Shown: piece after piece, positions 36,763-44,552 of the stretch | How positions within the stretch are numbered: the stretch's first letter is position 1 | How the letters are laid out: each line of letters begins with the position of its first letter | Assembly: GCF_015277775.1 (NCBI RefSeq) | Contig: NZ_CP063849.1 | Coordinates: 7,331,501 to 7,395,500, forward strand | Length of the DNA: 64,000 nt | Direction of reading: 5' to 3' | Source: Paludibaculum fermentans | Lineage (GTDB): Bacteria; Acidobacteriota; Terriglobia; Bryobacterales; Bryobacteraceae | Program-made: the position numbers and the translations under genes | Notes under the pieces: generated by a model | Databases searched by the model: none | What the model was told of the DNA's origin: nothing | The model's input: the letters and a program-made list of their open reading frames with translations, nothing else

Positions 36763-37995
36763 ATGAACAAGCCGAGGATCGCCCCGATCTTGCGAACTGC
36801 ACTTGTGTTCCTGGCATGGATGGCAGTGGTTTGCGCGGTAGCCGCGTGGGGGCAAGCCGATCCCGCGGCGCTTAAACCATTGCGAACCGCGCCCGTCGAG
36901 AAGTTCGCCGTCAATGCGGGCTTCCGGGATTGGGGGCCATCCACTCTGGCTGGGACGACGATCCTGGCCGGTAGTCCCACCGGCGCGGGCGGGCTATTCG
37001 CGGTGGATACCGTCACGGGCAAGCTCAAGTGGTCGCACCGGCCGTCCTTCAGCACCGGGACGGGTTCCATTTCCACGCCACCGGCGGTCTCCGGAGGAAC
37101 CGTGATCGTGCCTTATGCGGCGGCCTATCCCGGAGCGGTGGTTGCCGTTTCCCTGGCGACTGGGAAAGAGTTGTGGCGCGGACCGGACCCTGTCCAGGAT
37201 GCGGCGGTTGCGACATACGGCGATCTCGCCTACATCCTCTCCAAGAACGGCGCATTTTATGCGTTGGACCTGGCTACGGGCCGGGAACGGTGGAAGGTTG
37301 TCCTCAACGCCTCCCGTCCTGGCTGTGCGTCCCGGCCGATCGTCATGGATGGCACGATCTACCTGACCTCCAGCGCCAGTGCCGTGGCTGGAGATGCGAA
37401 GAAACCGGCAGGCAACTACCTGCTCGCCCTCGATGCGAAAACCGGCCAGGAGCGTTGGCGGTACCGGGCCGAGGCGCCCTATGTGCACCAGGGCGTCTGC
37501 CTGGGCCAACCGGTCGTCACTGCCACCACAATTTATGGCTCGGGCGAATCGTACCTCTACGCGGTTGAGCGTGAGACGGGCCGGGACCGGTGGAAGGCGG
37601 TGGAGATTCGCCGAACAGTGGAAGGGCGCGACCGGCCAGTGTCTGTTTTTGGACTGGTGGATGCCGGCTCCGTTCTGGTTGGGATCACCATGGGGCACTT
37701 GATCGCCTTCGAGAAGGAATCCGGCAGGACCGCATGGGAGTTGGCCGGACAGTATACAGAGAGAGCGCCCTCCACGGCCGTTGCGGGACGCGTGCTCTAT
37801 TTCCAGGGCAGCCCGGCAAATCAACCGGCGCCCGCTCCGCGCGGGACCCTCTACGCGCTAGATCTGGACACCCGCACGATTCTCTGGTCGTACTCGCGGA
37901 AGACCGCCGAGGCGAACTGGTCGTTCGGAGCGGTGACGCCCGTGGATGGCGGCCTGTGGGTCGACTCTTATCAGGCGCTCGTGAAACTGCAGTAG
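36763..37995 (+). CDS. exported PQQ-type beta-propeller protein (BamB-like repeats)
   Basis: A 410-residue protein with a signal peptide (about 1-31; ALVFLAWMAVVCAVAAWG). At least five PQQ-like blades follow, recognised by repeats LFAVDTVTGKLKWS, VVAVSLATGKELWR, FYALDLATGRERWK, LLALDAKTGQERWR and LYAVERETGRDRWK. The residues of a PQQ-dependent dehydrogenase active site are not seen, so this is a propeller scaffold or ligand-binding protein rather than a clear quinoprotein enzyme. ATG at 36763 is preferred to GTG at 36757. It ends at a strong bidirectional terminator. Confidence 0.82.
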   Translation: MNKPRIAPILRTALVFLAWMAVVCAVAAWGQADPAALKPLRTAPVEKFAVNAGFRDWGPSTLAGTTILAGSPTGAGGLFAVDTVTGKLKWSHRPSFSTGTGSISTPPAVSGGTVIVPYAAAYPGAVVAVSLATGKELWRGPDPVQDAAVATYGDLAYILSKNGAFYALDLATGRERWKVVLNASRPGCASRPIVMDGTIYLTSSASAVAGDAKKPAGNYLLALDAKTGQERWRYRAEAPYVHQGVCLGQPVVTATTIYGSGESYLYAVERETGRDRWKAVEIRRTVEGRDRPVSVFGLVDAGSVLVGITMGHLIAFEKESGRTAWELAGQYTERAPSTAVAGRVLYFQGSPANQPAPAPRGTLYALDLDTRTILWSYSRKTAEANWSFGAVTPVDGGLWVDSYQALVKLQ

Positions 37996-38012
37996 CAAGC
38001 CGGCCCAAACGA

Positions 38013-38048
38013 AACGAAGCCGCAACCCGGTGGGGCTGCGGCTTCGTT
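38013..38048. terminator. bidirectional terminator
   Basis: A perfect 12-bp stem, AACGAAGCCGCA (38013-38024) with TGCGGCTTCGTT (38037-38048), lies between convergent stops (37995 plus, 38074 minus). T-rich sequence follows on the minus strand (TTTCGTTT), and a weaker GTTGTTTG follows on the plus strand. Confidence 0.8.
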
Positions 38049-38073
38049 GTTTGCTGCGCGTGGCGCCGGATGG

Positions 38074-41000
38074 CTAGAACGTGATTCTCAGCCGCAGGCG
38101 GATGGCGCGGCGGCTGTCGACACCGTCCTGGGCATAGCTGGTCAGCAGCCGGCCGAAGTCAGGATTCGGTTGGACATCCTGGATCTCCGGCTTCAGGGTG
38201 GTGGGATTCACCTTCATCGTGAAGTTGCCCAGCGAGCCGATGTCGTAGTTGTCGGGCGACTTCAGCGGGTGGTTGAGGACGTTGTTGGCGTCGGCGCCCA
38301 ATTCGGCCTTGATGCGCTCGCCAAACCGGAACGATTTGTGGACGCCCAGGTTCAGGCCATAGGTGCCGGGTCCGGTGAGCAGGTTGCGGACCGCGACCTT
38401 GGGATTGGTAAACAAGTCCGCGCCCAGCGGCATGAGTCCGAAAGCGTCGGGGTTCCAGATGCGGTCGCCGCTCTTGATGTTCGGATCGCCGGTTACCAGC
38501 GGCCGGAAGGCCGTTCCGTAGAAGCCGCCGGTGGCGTCCACTGAGCCGGAAGCAAGGTTGCCCGGGGTAATCGGGTCGCAGTTGTCGCACAGCCAGAACG
38601 GGGAGAAGCCCGTGCCGGTCTTGGCGAACGCCTGCCAGGATAGCTGCCAGCCGCCCGCGAACGTGTCGGCCAGCTTGGACATGCCGGAACCGTAGCGGGC
38701 ATTTCGTCCAAATGGTACCTGGGCCACGCCGTAGGTGATGAAGCGGTGCCGGGACGTGAAGGCGTCCATGCCGTAATCCGCTTCCGGATTGAACTGGTTG
38801 TAGGACGTGCCGCCCAGGCTGGCGTTGCCCGTGTCGGGCGCTGTCGATTTCTGGTCGAGGAAGGTATAGGACGCGCTGAGGGTGAACCCGCCCGAGAACC
38901 GCCGGTTCACTTCGGTCTGGAACGCGTGGCTACGGCCATGGCCGAAGTTGCCGAAGCTGGTGAGATAGTTGCCCAGGTTCGGATAGGGCAGGCGCTTGCG
39001 ATCGGAGTCGGAATAGTCGCAGTCCCCATCGTCGGGCGTGCAAGGCGTGACGCCGTCGCCAATCGTTGTGCCGAACGGCTGATCGCTGGGTTGGATCATG
39101 TTCGCATCGACACCGGAGATGAGGCGGCGCATCAGGGTGCCGAGGTAGGAGACGCGAATGCCGGTTTGCCAGCCGAGTTCACGCTCCAGGGTCACGTTGT
39201 ACTGATGGAAGCGCGGCTGCTTGAGGTCGAAAGGAACCCAGTTGCCGGAGGTGATTCCGCTGAGGTTGTTCAGAGCGCCGCCGGACATCGGGCTGGTGCC
39301 ATGCGTGGCGCCTGGCCAGCCGGAGAGCGGTGAATCCGCGGTGTTGGTCTTCGTCAGGCCCACCTGGAACGAGTTGGTCGCCAGGGGATCGCGAATGCCC
39401 TGCGCGGCCGAGGTGGGGTAGAAGAGGCCGTAGCCGCCGCGGAGTACGAACTTGTCGGTCACCCGCCAGGCCACTCCGATGCGCGGAGCGATGTTGCCAT
39501 AGTCGGTCCGCACGAGAGAGCGGGGCAGGTCCAGTTTGTCGGCTGTCACGACGCCGTAGGCGATATAACGAGGGTCCACGTAGGCCAGCGTCTTTTGCGA
39601 CGGCACGACGTACCGGCCGCGCTTGCCATTGCCCACGTAGTTCGGGTCGAAGTTCACCATCAGGTCGTTATTCTCAGTGAACGGGGTGACGATCTCATAC
39701 CGCAGGCCCAGGTTCAGGGTCAGGCGGGGGTGGATCTTGAAGTCGTCCTGGACGAAGTAGCCCTGTTCCCAGTTGTGCACATCCATCGGGGGCCGGAACT
39801 GATTCACAAAGCTGACGGTGTTGGCCGGCAGGCCCATCAGGAACCGGGCCAGCGGATCGGTGCCGGCGCCGCTGTAGTTGATGAGACCGCGCGGGTTGCC
39901 GCGGCCGCTGGTGAAACCGTCCTTGGCGGCGTTGTAAACCGCGTCGGCGCCGGCCTTGATCGTGTGGCGGCCCTTGAGCCAGGTGATGGTGTCGCCGAAG
40001 GTCACGAGGTTCTGATCGAGGGGCCGGTAGGTGTTGCGGCCGCCATTGCCCAGCCCCTGGAAGTTCGTGCCCAGGTTGACGGCGGGGTGTCCGAAGGTGT
40101 CCAGCGCGGAAGGAGTGATCACGTCACCGTAGGCCTTGATGTCCGCATCATTGAAGCCGATGTTCTGGAGGAACTGGCGCAGCGTGTTGTTGGAGCGCCG
40201 CAGGTTCGGTACACGGTTGAATCCGCCGCGGGCTTCGTTGATCACCGTGGGCGCGAACATGTGGATCTCCGAAATGGAGAGTGTGTCGTTGCGGCGATCG
40301 TTCTGCGTCAGGCCCAGCGGGAGGAAGGGCGCAACCACCGCACTGTTGGCTGAAATTTGGCTCTGGGCGTTGTAGACCACGTAGACGCGGTCGGCTTCCC
40401 GGAAGTCGTGATCGACGCGGATCGTGCCCAGGTTGCGAACCGAGGTGCCGGGCACATTTGTCGAATACTCCACCAGGCGGCCGTTGGCGGGGTTGATCGG
40501 AGCGCTGGTGCTGATCTGCGGGAAGTAGCTCTGGATGAGCTTTGCCGTGGTGCTATTCAGCAGGCGCTGCGGAATGGTGGTGAACCGGACACCCGCGCCG
40601 TCCAGCGTATTCTGCGCAATTTCGGACGGGGTGAGTGTGATTCCAGCGGGCACCAAAGGCTTCACGGAATCAGCGATCTTGGTGAAGTCACCGGCGAGCA
40701 GGGAGGGGTGCGGCAGTTTCGTGTTGCGAATGTATACGGGGCTGTTCAGATACTGCCGTTCGTATGCCGCGAAGAAGTAGGTGTTCTTGATCTTCGGCAG
40801 CGGGCCGCCAAACGACCCTCCGAACTCGTTGAGGTTGAAATACGGATTCGGGTAGCTCGCCGTGGCTGGGGTTGGGACAAAGGCCGCCTGGCCGTTCTTG
40901 TCCCGGATGTCCCAGGCCGCCAGGGCGGAGTTCTTGTTATCCCAGAAGGCTGAGCCATGGTACTGCGCGTCGCCGCGCCGTGTGCTCACCCGGATGTTGG

Positions 41001-41694
41001 CGATGCCGGCGAACTCCGCTGTGAAGTTATTCGACAGGACGGTGACTTCGCCGACGGTTTCCAGCGACGGTTGGCTGGTGGTGGGGCCGCCGAAGACACC
41101 ACCATTGGTGCGCTGGCCATCCACCGAAAAGCTCGCTCCGTAGCTCTGCGCGCCCAGGAACTTGAAACTTCCATTCGAGCTGCTCTGGGTGATGTTCGGG
41201 CTCAGGTACAGGAATGAGGTGTAGTCGCGGCTGTCGCGCGGCAGGGCGGTTACCTGCTCATTGTTCAACGATCCGCCAACCGTGGGGTTGTCGGTCTGAA
41301 CCATGGGTGCCTCTTCCTTGATGACGACCACTTCGTTGGCGCGGCCGATTTCCAGGTGTCCATCCAGACGTGCGGTTTCACTGGTCCGCAACGTGACACC
41401 GCTGAACTCCAATGTGTTGAAACCTGTCGCCGTGAAGGAGACCTTGTAGCTCCCCGACTTCAGGCCCGTGAGCTCGTACTCACCCTCTGAGTTCGTTACC
41501 AGAGAACGTACAGACTGCGTGCCCTGATCCGTGATGGTCACCTTGGCATTAGGCACCCGGGCTCCGGAGATATCGGTGACCGTGCCGCGGATGCCGGCCA
41601 AGTCTGTTCCTTGTCCCCAGAGAGCCGCTGGCGCGACGCAGACAGCGACCGCAAGCATCAGGCTTGTGATCAAACGTCGATTGAGATGCAGCAT
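38074..41694 (-). CDS. TonB-dependent receptor, Oar-like (receptor 3)
   Basis: A 1206-residue outer-membrane receptor: signal peptide (about 1-29, ending ALWGQG), carboxypeptidase-regulatory-like domain (about 32-112; GTVTDISGARVPNAKVTITD and GEYELTGLKSGSYKV), plug with SFSVDGQRTNGGVF and AEFAGIANIRVSTRRG, and a barrel ending RLRLRITF. AGGAG 6 nt before the ATG supports the start. Monocistronic as far as can be seen, bounded by the terminator at 38013 and a 427-bp upstream gap. Substrate unknown. Confidence 0.9.
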   Translation of the reverse strand: MLHLNRRLITSLMLAVAVCVAPAALWGQGTDLAGIRGTVTDISGARVPNAKVTITDQGTQSVRSLVTNSEGEYELTGLKSGSYKVSFTATGFNTLEFSGVTLRTSETARLDGHLEIGRANEVVVIKEEAPMVQTDNPTVGGSLNNEQVTALPRDSRDYTSFLYLSPNITQSSSNGSFKFLGAQSYGASFSVDGQRTNGGVFGGPTTSQPSLETVGEVTVLSNNFTAEFAGIANIRVSTRRGDAQYHGSAFWDNKNSALAAWDIRDKNGQAAFVPTPATASYPNPYFNLNEFGGSFGGPLPKIKNTYFFAAYERQYLNSPVYIRNTKLPHPSLLAGDFTKIADSVKPLVPAGITLTPSEIAQNTLDGAGVRFTTIPQRLLNSTTAKLIQSYFPQISTSAPINPANGRLVEYSTNVPGTSVRNLGTIRVDHDFREADRVYVVYNAQSQISANSAVVAPFLPLGLTQNDRRNDTLSISEIHMFAPTVINEARGGFNRVPNLRRSNNTLRQFLQNIGFNDADIKAYGDVITPSALDTFGHPAVNLGTNFQGLGNGGRNTYRPLDQNLVTFGDTITWLKGRHTIKAGADAVYNAAKDGFTSGRGNPRGLINYSGAGTDPLARFLMGLPANTVSFVNQFRPPMDVHNWEQGYFVQDDFKIHPRLTLNLGLRYEIVTPFTENNDLMVNFDPNYVGNGKRGRYVVPSQKTLAYVDPRYIAYGVVTADKLDLPRSLVRTDYGNIAPRIGVAWRVTDKFVLRGGYGLFYPTSAAQGIRDPLATNSFQVGLTKTNTADSPLSGWPGATHGTSPMSGGALNNLSGITSGNWVPFDLKQPRFHQYNVTLERELGWQTGIRVSYLGTLMRRLISGVDANMIQPSDQPFGTTIGDGVTPCTPDDGDCDYSDSDRKRLPYPNLGNYLTSFGNFGHGRSHAFQTEVNRRFSGGFTLSASYTFLDQKSTAPDTGNASLGGTSYNQFNPEADYGMDAFTSRHRFITYGVAQVPFGRNARYGSGMSKLADTFAGGWQLSWQAFAKTGTGFSPFWLCDNCDPITPGNLASGSVDATGGFYGTAFRPLVTGDPNIKSGDRIWNPDAFGLMPLGADLFTNPKVAVRNLLTGPGTYGLNLGVHKSFRFGERIKAELGADANNVLNHPLKSPDNYDIGSLGNFTMKVNPTTLKPEIQDVQPNPDFGRLLTSYAQDGVDSRRAIRLRLRITF

Positions 41695-42121
41695 AAAGCG
41701 CTCCTACCCCACAAGACTTCGCAGTCTGGCAACTTGCCCTGCGAGATGATACGAAAGTGATACCATGCGAGAAATCCAAACACAAGTCAAAAGGAAATCA
41801 AACGATAGAATTGGAAAACATTCATAGAGGCTACCGTATGAAAATGAAGGACTTGCGTGGAACACGTCCGTTGGGTGCCTGAGAAACTTTTCGTAGCCTT
41901 CCTGTTAAGTTGCGTACACTTAGCGCAACAGTAAGATTCCCGCGCATTCTGCCTGCCGGAATTTGCCTATATACACACACGTCAGGCTGATCTGAATTCC
42001 TGGAGAGAACAGCCCGCGCCGGGCGCCGCACACCGCTTCTGGTGACAAACATGGACGGCCTTCGTACAATGACCAAACAGTTTAGAATCTGCGGCGCTGC
42101 CGCGAGGAGAGGTGTTTGCAA
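41695..42121. other. intergenic region between divergent genes
   Basis: 427 bp, AT-richer than its surroundings. It should hold the promoters of receptor 3 (minus) and of the cytochrome gene (plus). A possible plus-strand -10 box TAGAAT is at 42083-42088. A 6-bp inverted repeat, GTTGCG (41909-41914) and CGCAAC (41924-41929), is visible. Short open frames here lack ribosome sites and look accidental. Confidence 0.5.
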
Positions 42122-42520
42122 ATGAAGATCAGAATTGGCCTGCTGTTGGCGGTCTTTTCATTGGGCGCCCTGCTGGGTCAGGACGAGGCTCAGTTTCCGA
42201 GTTGGATGAAGACGGTTGGCGGCAATATGGGCGCGACCAAGAAGGCGATCGAAGCGAAGTCGGCCGACGCCGCGACGTCTGCCGCGAAAGTCGCTGACGC
42301 CTTCGATAAGGTGCACGGTTTCTACAAGTCGAAGGCGGTCGCGGACGCCGAACAGGCGGCGGCTACGGCCAAGGCTGCTGCCGCGGATGTTGCCAAGTTC
42401 GCGCAGGCCGGCGATTTCGAGAAGGCGTCGACTGCGTTTGCAACCCTGGGCGGTACCTGCAAGGGGTGTCACGAAGCTCATCGCGAGAAGGGTGCCGACG
42501 GTAGCTACAAGTTGAAATAG
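42122..42520 (+). CDS. periplasmic cytochrome c'-like (class II cytochrome c) protein
   Basis: A 132-residue protein: signal peptide (about 1-19, ending ALLGQ), Ala/Lys-rich helices consistent with a four-helix bundle, and one C-terminal heme site, CKGCHEAHREK (about residues 111-121). A CxxCH near the C-terminus of a helical bundle is the class II arrangement. GAGGAGAGG upstream supports ATG 42122; the TTG two codons earlier is not needed. Possible roles are electron transfer or NO/ligand binding. The downstream gene is xseA, so no functional link is implied. Confidence 0.82.
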   Translation: MKIRIGLLLAVFSLGALLGQDEAQFPSWMKTVGGNMGATKKAIEAKSADAATSAAKVADAFDKVHGFYKSKAVADAEQAAATAKAAAADVAKFAQAGDFEKASTAFATLGGTCKGCHEAHREKGADGSYKLK

Positions 42521-42640
42521 ACCGGAATCGTGGTGGCACTCAGCCCGCCTGAGATGCCACCGCAGCCTGATGCGGCGGTACGGATGTCTCGGGCTCGCGC
42601 CAGCCGCCATCGTCCATCGTATGCGACCCTAATCCTACGG

Positions 42641-44017
42641 ATGGAACAACTCAGCTTCGACTCCGCGCCCTCCGTCTTCACCGTCACTGAGGTCACTGCC
42701 GCCATCCATCGGCTGCTCACCCGCAGCTTCGATGACGTCCGCATCACCGGCGAAATCTCGGGCTACAAGGTTTGGACCTCCGGACATGCGTACTTCACGC
42801 TGAAAGACTCCGGCGCGCAGCTTCGTTGCGTCCTGTTCAAGAACACCCTCCGCTACCTGCGATTCAAACCCAACGACGGGCTCGCGGTGGTCGCGCGCGG
42901 TTCTATTGAAGTGCGGCAGGAGCGTGGAGAATACCAGCTCATCGTCTCCTCGCTGGAGCCCCAGGGGCTCGGAGCCCTGCAACTCGCCTTCGAGCAGCTC
43001 AAAGCGCGGCTGGCCGCGGAAGGACTCTTCGCGGCGGAAAGGAAACGTCCGCTCCCGGCCTTCCCGCGCCGCATCGGCATTGTGACCTCGCCGCGCGGAG
43101 CCGTCATCCGCGACATGCTGACGGTCCTGCGCCGCCGCTTTCCCGGTCTCCACATCCGGCTCTTCCCCACACCGGTTCAGGGCGAAGGCTCCATCGATGG
43201 CATCTGCGAAGGGTTGCTCTACTTCGCGGAATCCGGCTGGCCGGACGTCATCATCGTCGGTCGCGGTGGGGGTTCGATTGAGGATCTCTGGACGTTCAAT
43301 GAAGAGGCCGTCGCGCGCTGCATCGTGGAGTGCCCGATGCCCGTAGTTTCCGCCGTTGGCCACGAAACCGACTTCACCATCGCCGACTTCGTCGCCGACC
43401 TGCGGGCGCCCACTCCATCGGCCGCCGCGGAGCTGATCGTTCGCAATCGCGCCGATATCCTGACGTCGCTCGAAACAACCACCCATCGCGTGGAACGGGC
43501 CATCCACTTCCGGCTGTCCCAAGCGGCCCGCCGGCTCCATGAGCAGGGTATTCAACACGCCGCCAGCCTGCTGCAACGCCGCATCGCCCGGCTTGGCCAG
43601 CGCCTCGACGACGTGGATCAACGGCTCCGCCAGCACGATCCTCGTACCCGCCTGGCGGCCGGCCGGCGGCGTCTGGACACTGCCGCACACGCGCTGGATG
43701 ACCGCATGCGCCGGCGCGTGCTCGCCGTGGGCCAGCGTCTCCAGAACGCGGCACAGCCGCTGCCGGAGCTCATGCGCCGCCGCCTCGATTCGGCATCGCT
43801 GCGCTTGAATCCCCTCTCCGCGCAACTCCAGGCCCTGAGTCCGCTCGGGGTCCTGGACCGGGGCTACGCGATCGTCCAAACCGGTTCCGGCCAGATCGTG
43901 AAGTCGCCCGCCGATGCACCGCCGGGCACGGGTCTCGCCATCCGGCTGCGCTCCGGGCAGCTGCGCGCCACGGTCGATGACCGGGCTGCCGGTTCCGGGG
44001 AACTTCCGCCCGTTTAA
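42641..44017 (+). CDS. xseA: exodeoxyribonuclease VII large subunit
   Basis: The catalytic subunit of ExoVII degrades single-stranded DNA from both ends; 458 residues. The N-terminal OB-fold (about 12-110; VRITGEISGYKVWTSGHAYFTLKD) binds DNA. The central catalytic domain (about 130-320) shows IGIVTSPRGAVIRD, VGRGGGSIEDLW and VGHETDFTIADFVAD. A long Arg/Leu-rich coiled coil (about 280-400) should bind the small subunits, and the C-terminal LDRGYAIV motif is present. ATG 42641 begins the conserved region. No xseB is seen in the window. Confidence 0.95.
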   Translation: MEQLSFDSAPSVFTVTEVTAAIHRLLTRSFDDVRITGEISGYKVWTSGHAYFTLKDSGAQLRCVLFKNTLRYLRFKPNDGLAVVARGSIEVRQERGEYQLIVSSLEPQGLGALQLAFEQLKARLAAEGLFAAERKRPLPAFPRRIGIVTSPRGAVIRDMLTVLRRRFPGLHIRLFPTPVQGEGSIDGICEGLLYFAESGWPDVIIVGRGGGSIEDLWTFNEEAVARCIVECPMPVVSAVGHETDFTIADFVADLRAPTPSAAAELIVRNRADILTSLETTTHRVERAIHFRLSQAARRLHEQGIQHAASLLQRRIARLGQRLDDVDQRLRQHDPRTRLAAGRRRLDTAAHALDDRMRRRVLAVGQRLQNAAQPLPELMRRRLDSASLRLNPLSAQLQALSPLGVLDRGYAIVQTGSGQIVKSPADAPPGTGLAIRLRSGQLRATVDDRAAGSGELPPV

Positions 44018-44103
44018 GCAACGCCCACCGGAAACTCATCCCGGGCGGCAGCCCGAAATGATACGTGGCTCCCAATTGACGCGTGCTATATTGGCGCCAA
44101 GGG

Positions 44104-44496
44104 ATGCTGGGTTCCACACACCTCAGTCGCTGGGGGCAACGTGTCGTTGCCGGAACACTGCTCGTCCTGTATTCGCTGCTGCTGCTTTTGCCGCTGGCGG
44201 CGGCCTCGCCCGAGCGCTCCATGTCCGGCATGGCCTGCTGCCGCACCGGCAAGAAGTGCTGCTGCCGCAAGACCAGCCCCGCCAACGCGATCCTCTCGAA
44301 TAAGTCCTGTGGCGGCCAGTGCGGACAGACAGCCTCCGCCACCCGGCTCGCGGCGGAGTTGTTCCCCCCTGCGATTCCGGACGATTCCCAGGAATGGCCC
44401 GCCGCCGGCCTGATTGCCGGCCGCGCTGTTCGGACCGTTACCACTGCATCAGCCTTCAGCCTGCGGCAGCGCCCACCGCCCCTGACATCCGCCTGA
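44104..44496 (+). CDS. small secreted cysteine-rich protein
   Basis: A 130-residue protein with no recognised family. A strong hydrophobic signal segment (about 12-34; AGTLLVLYSLLLLLPLAAA) is followed by a basic Cys cluster with seven cysteines in about 34 residues (ACCRTGKKCCCRK, then SCGGQCGQ). The rest is low-complexity Ala/Pro-rich sequence. The clustering of CC and CCC with Lys/Arg suggests soft-metal (Cu, Zn, Cd) or redox binding. ATG 44104 or GTG 44083 are the possible starts; neither has a well-spaced ribosome site. It precedes receptor 4 by 56 bp and a CQCCH-containing propeller gene, so the three may form one unit. Confidence 0.6.
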   Translation: MLGSTHLSRWGQRVVAGTLLVLYSLLLLLPLAAASPERSMSGMACCRTGKKCCCRKTSPANAILSNKSCGGQCGQTASATRLAAELFPPAIPDDSQEWPAAGLIAGRAVRTVTTASAFSLRQRPPPLTSA

Positions 44497-44552
44497 CACC
44501 CGCCAAAAATTCGACCGTACGGCCTAGGCGCCGTCATGTCAGGGAGATGTGT

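Noticed and set aside
42635-43879. 414-codon minus-strand open frame
   Set aside because: Antisense to xseA, whose family motifs are all present.
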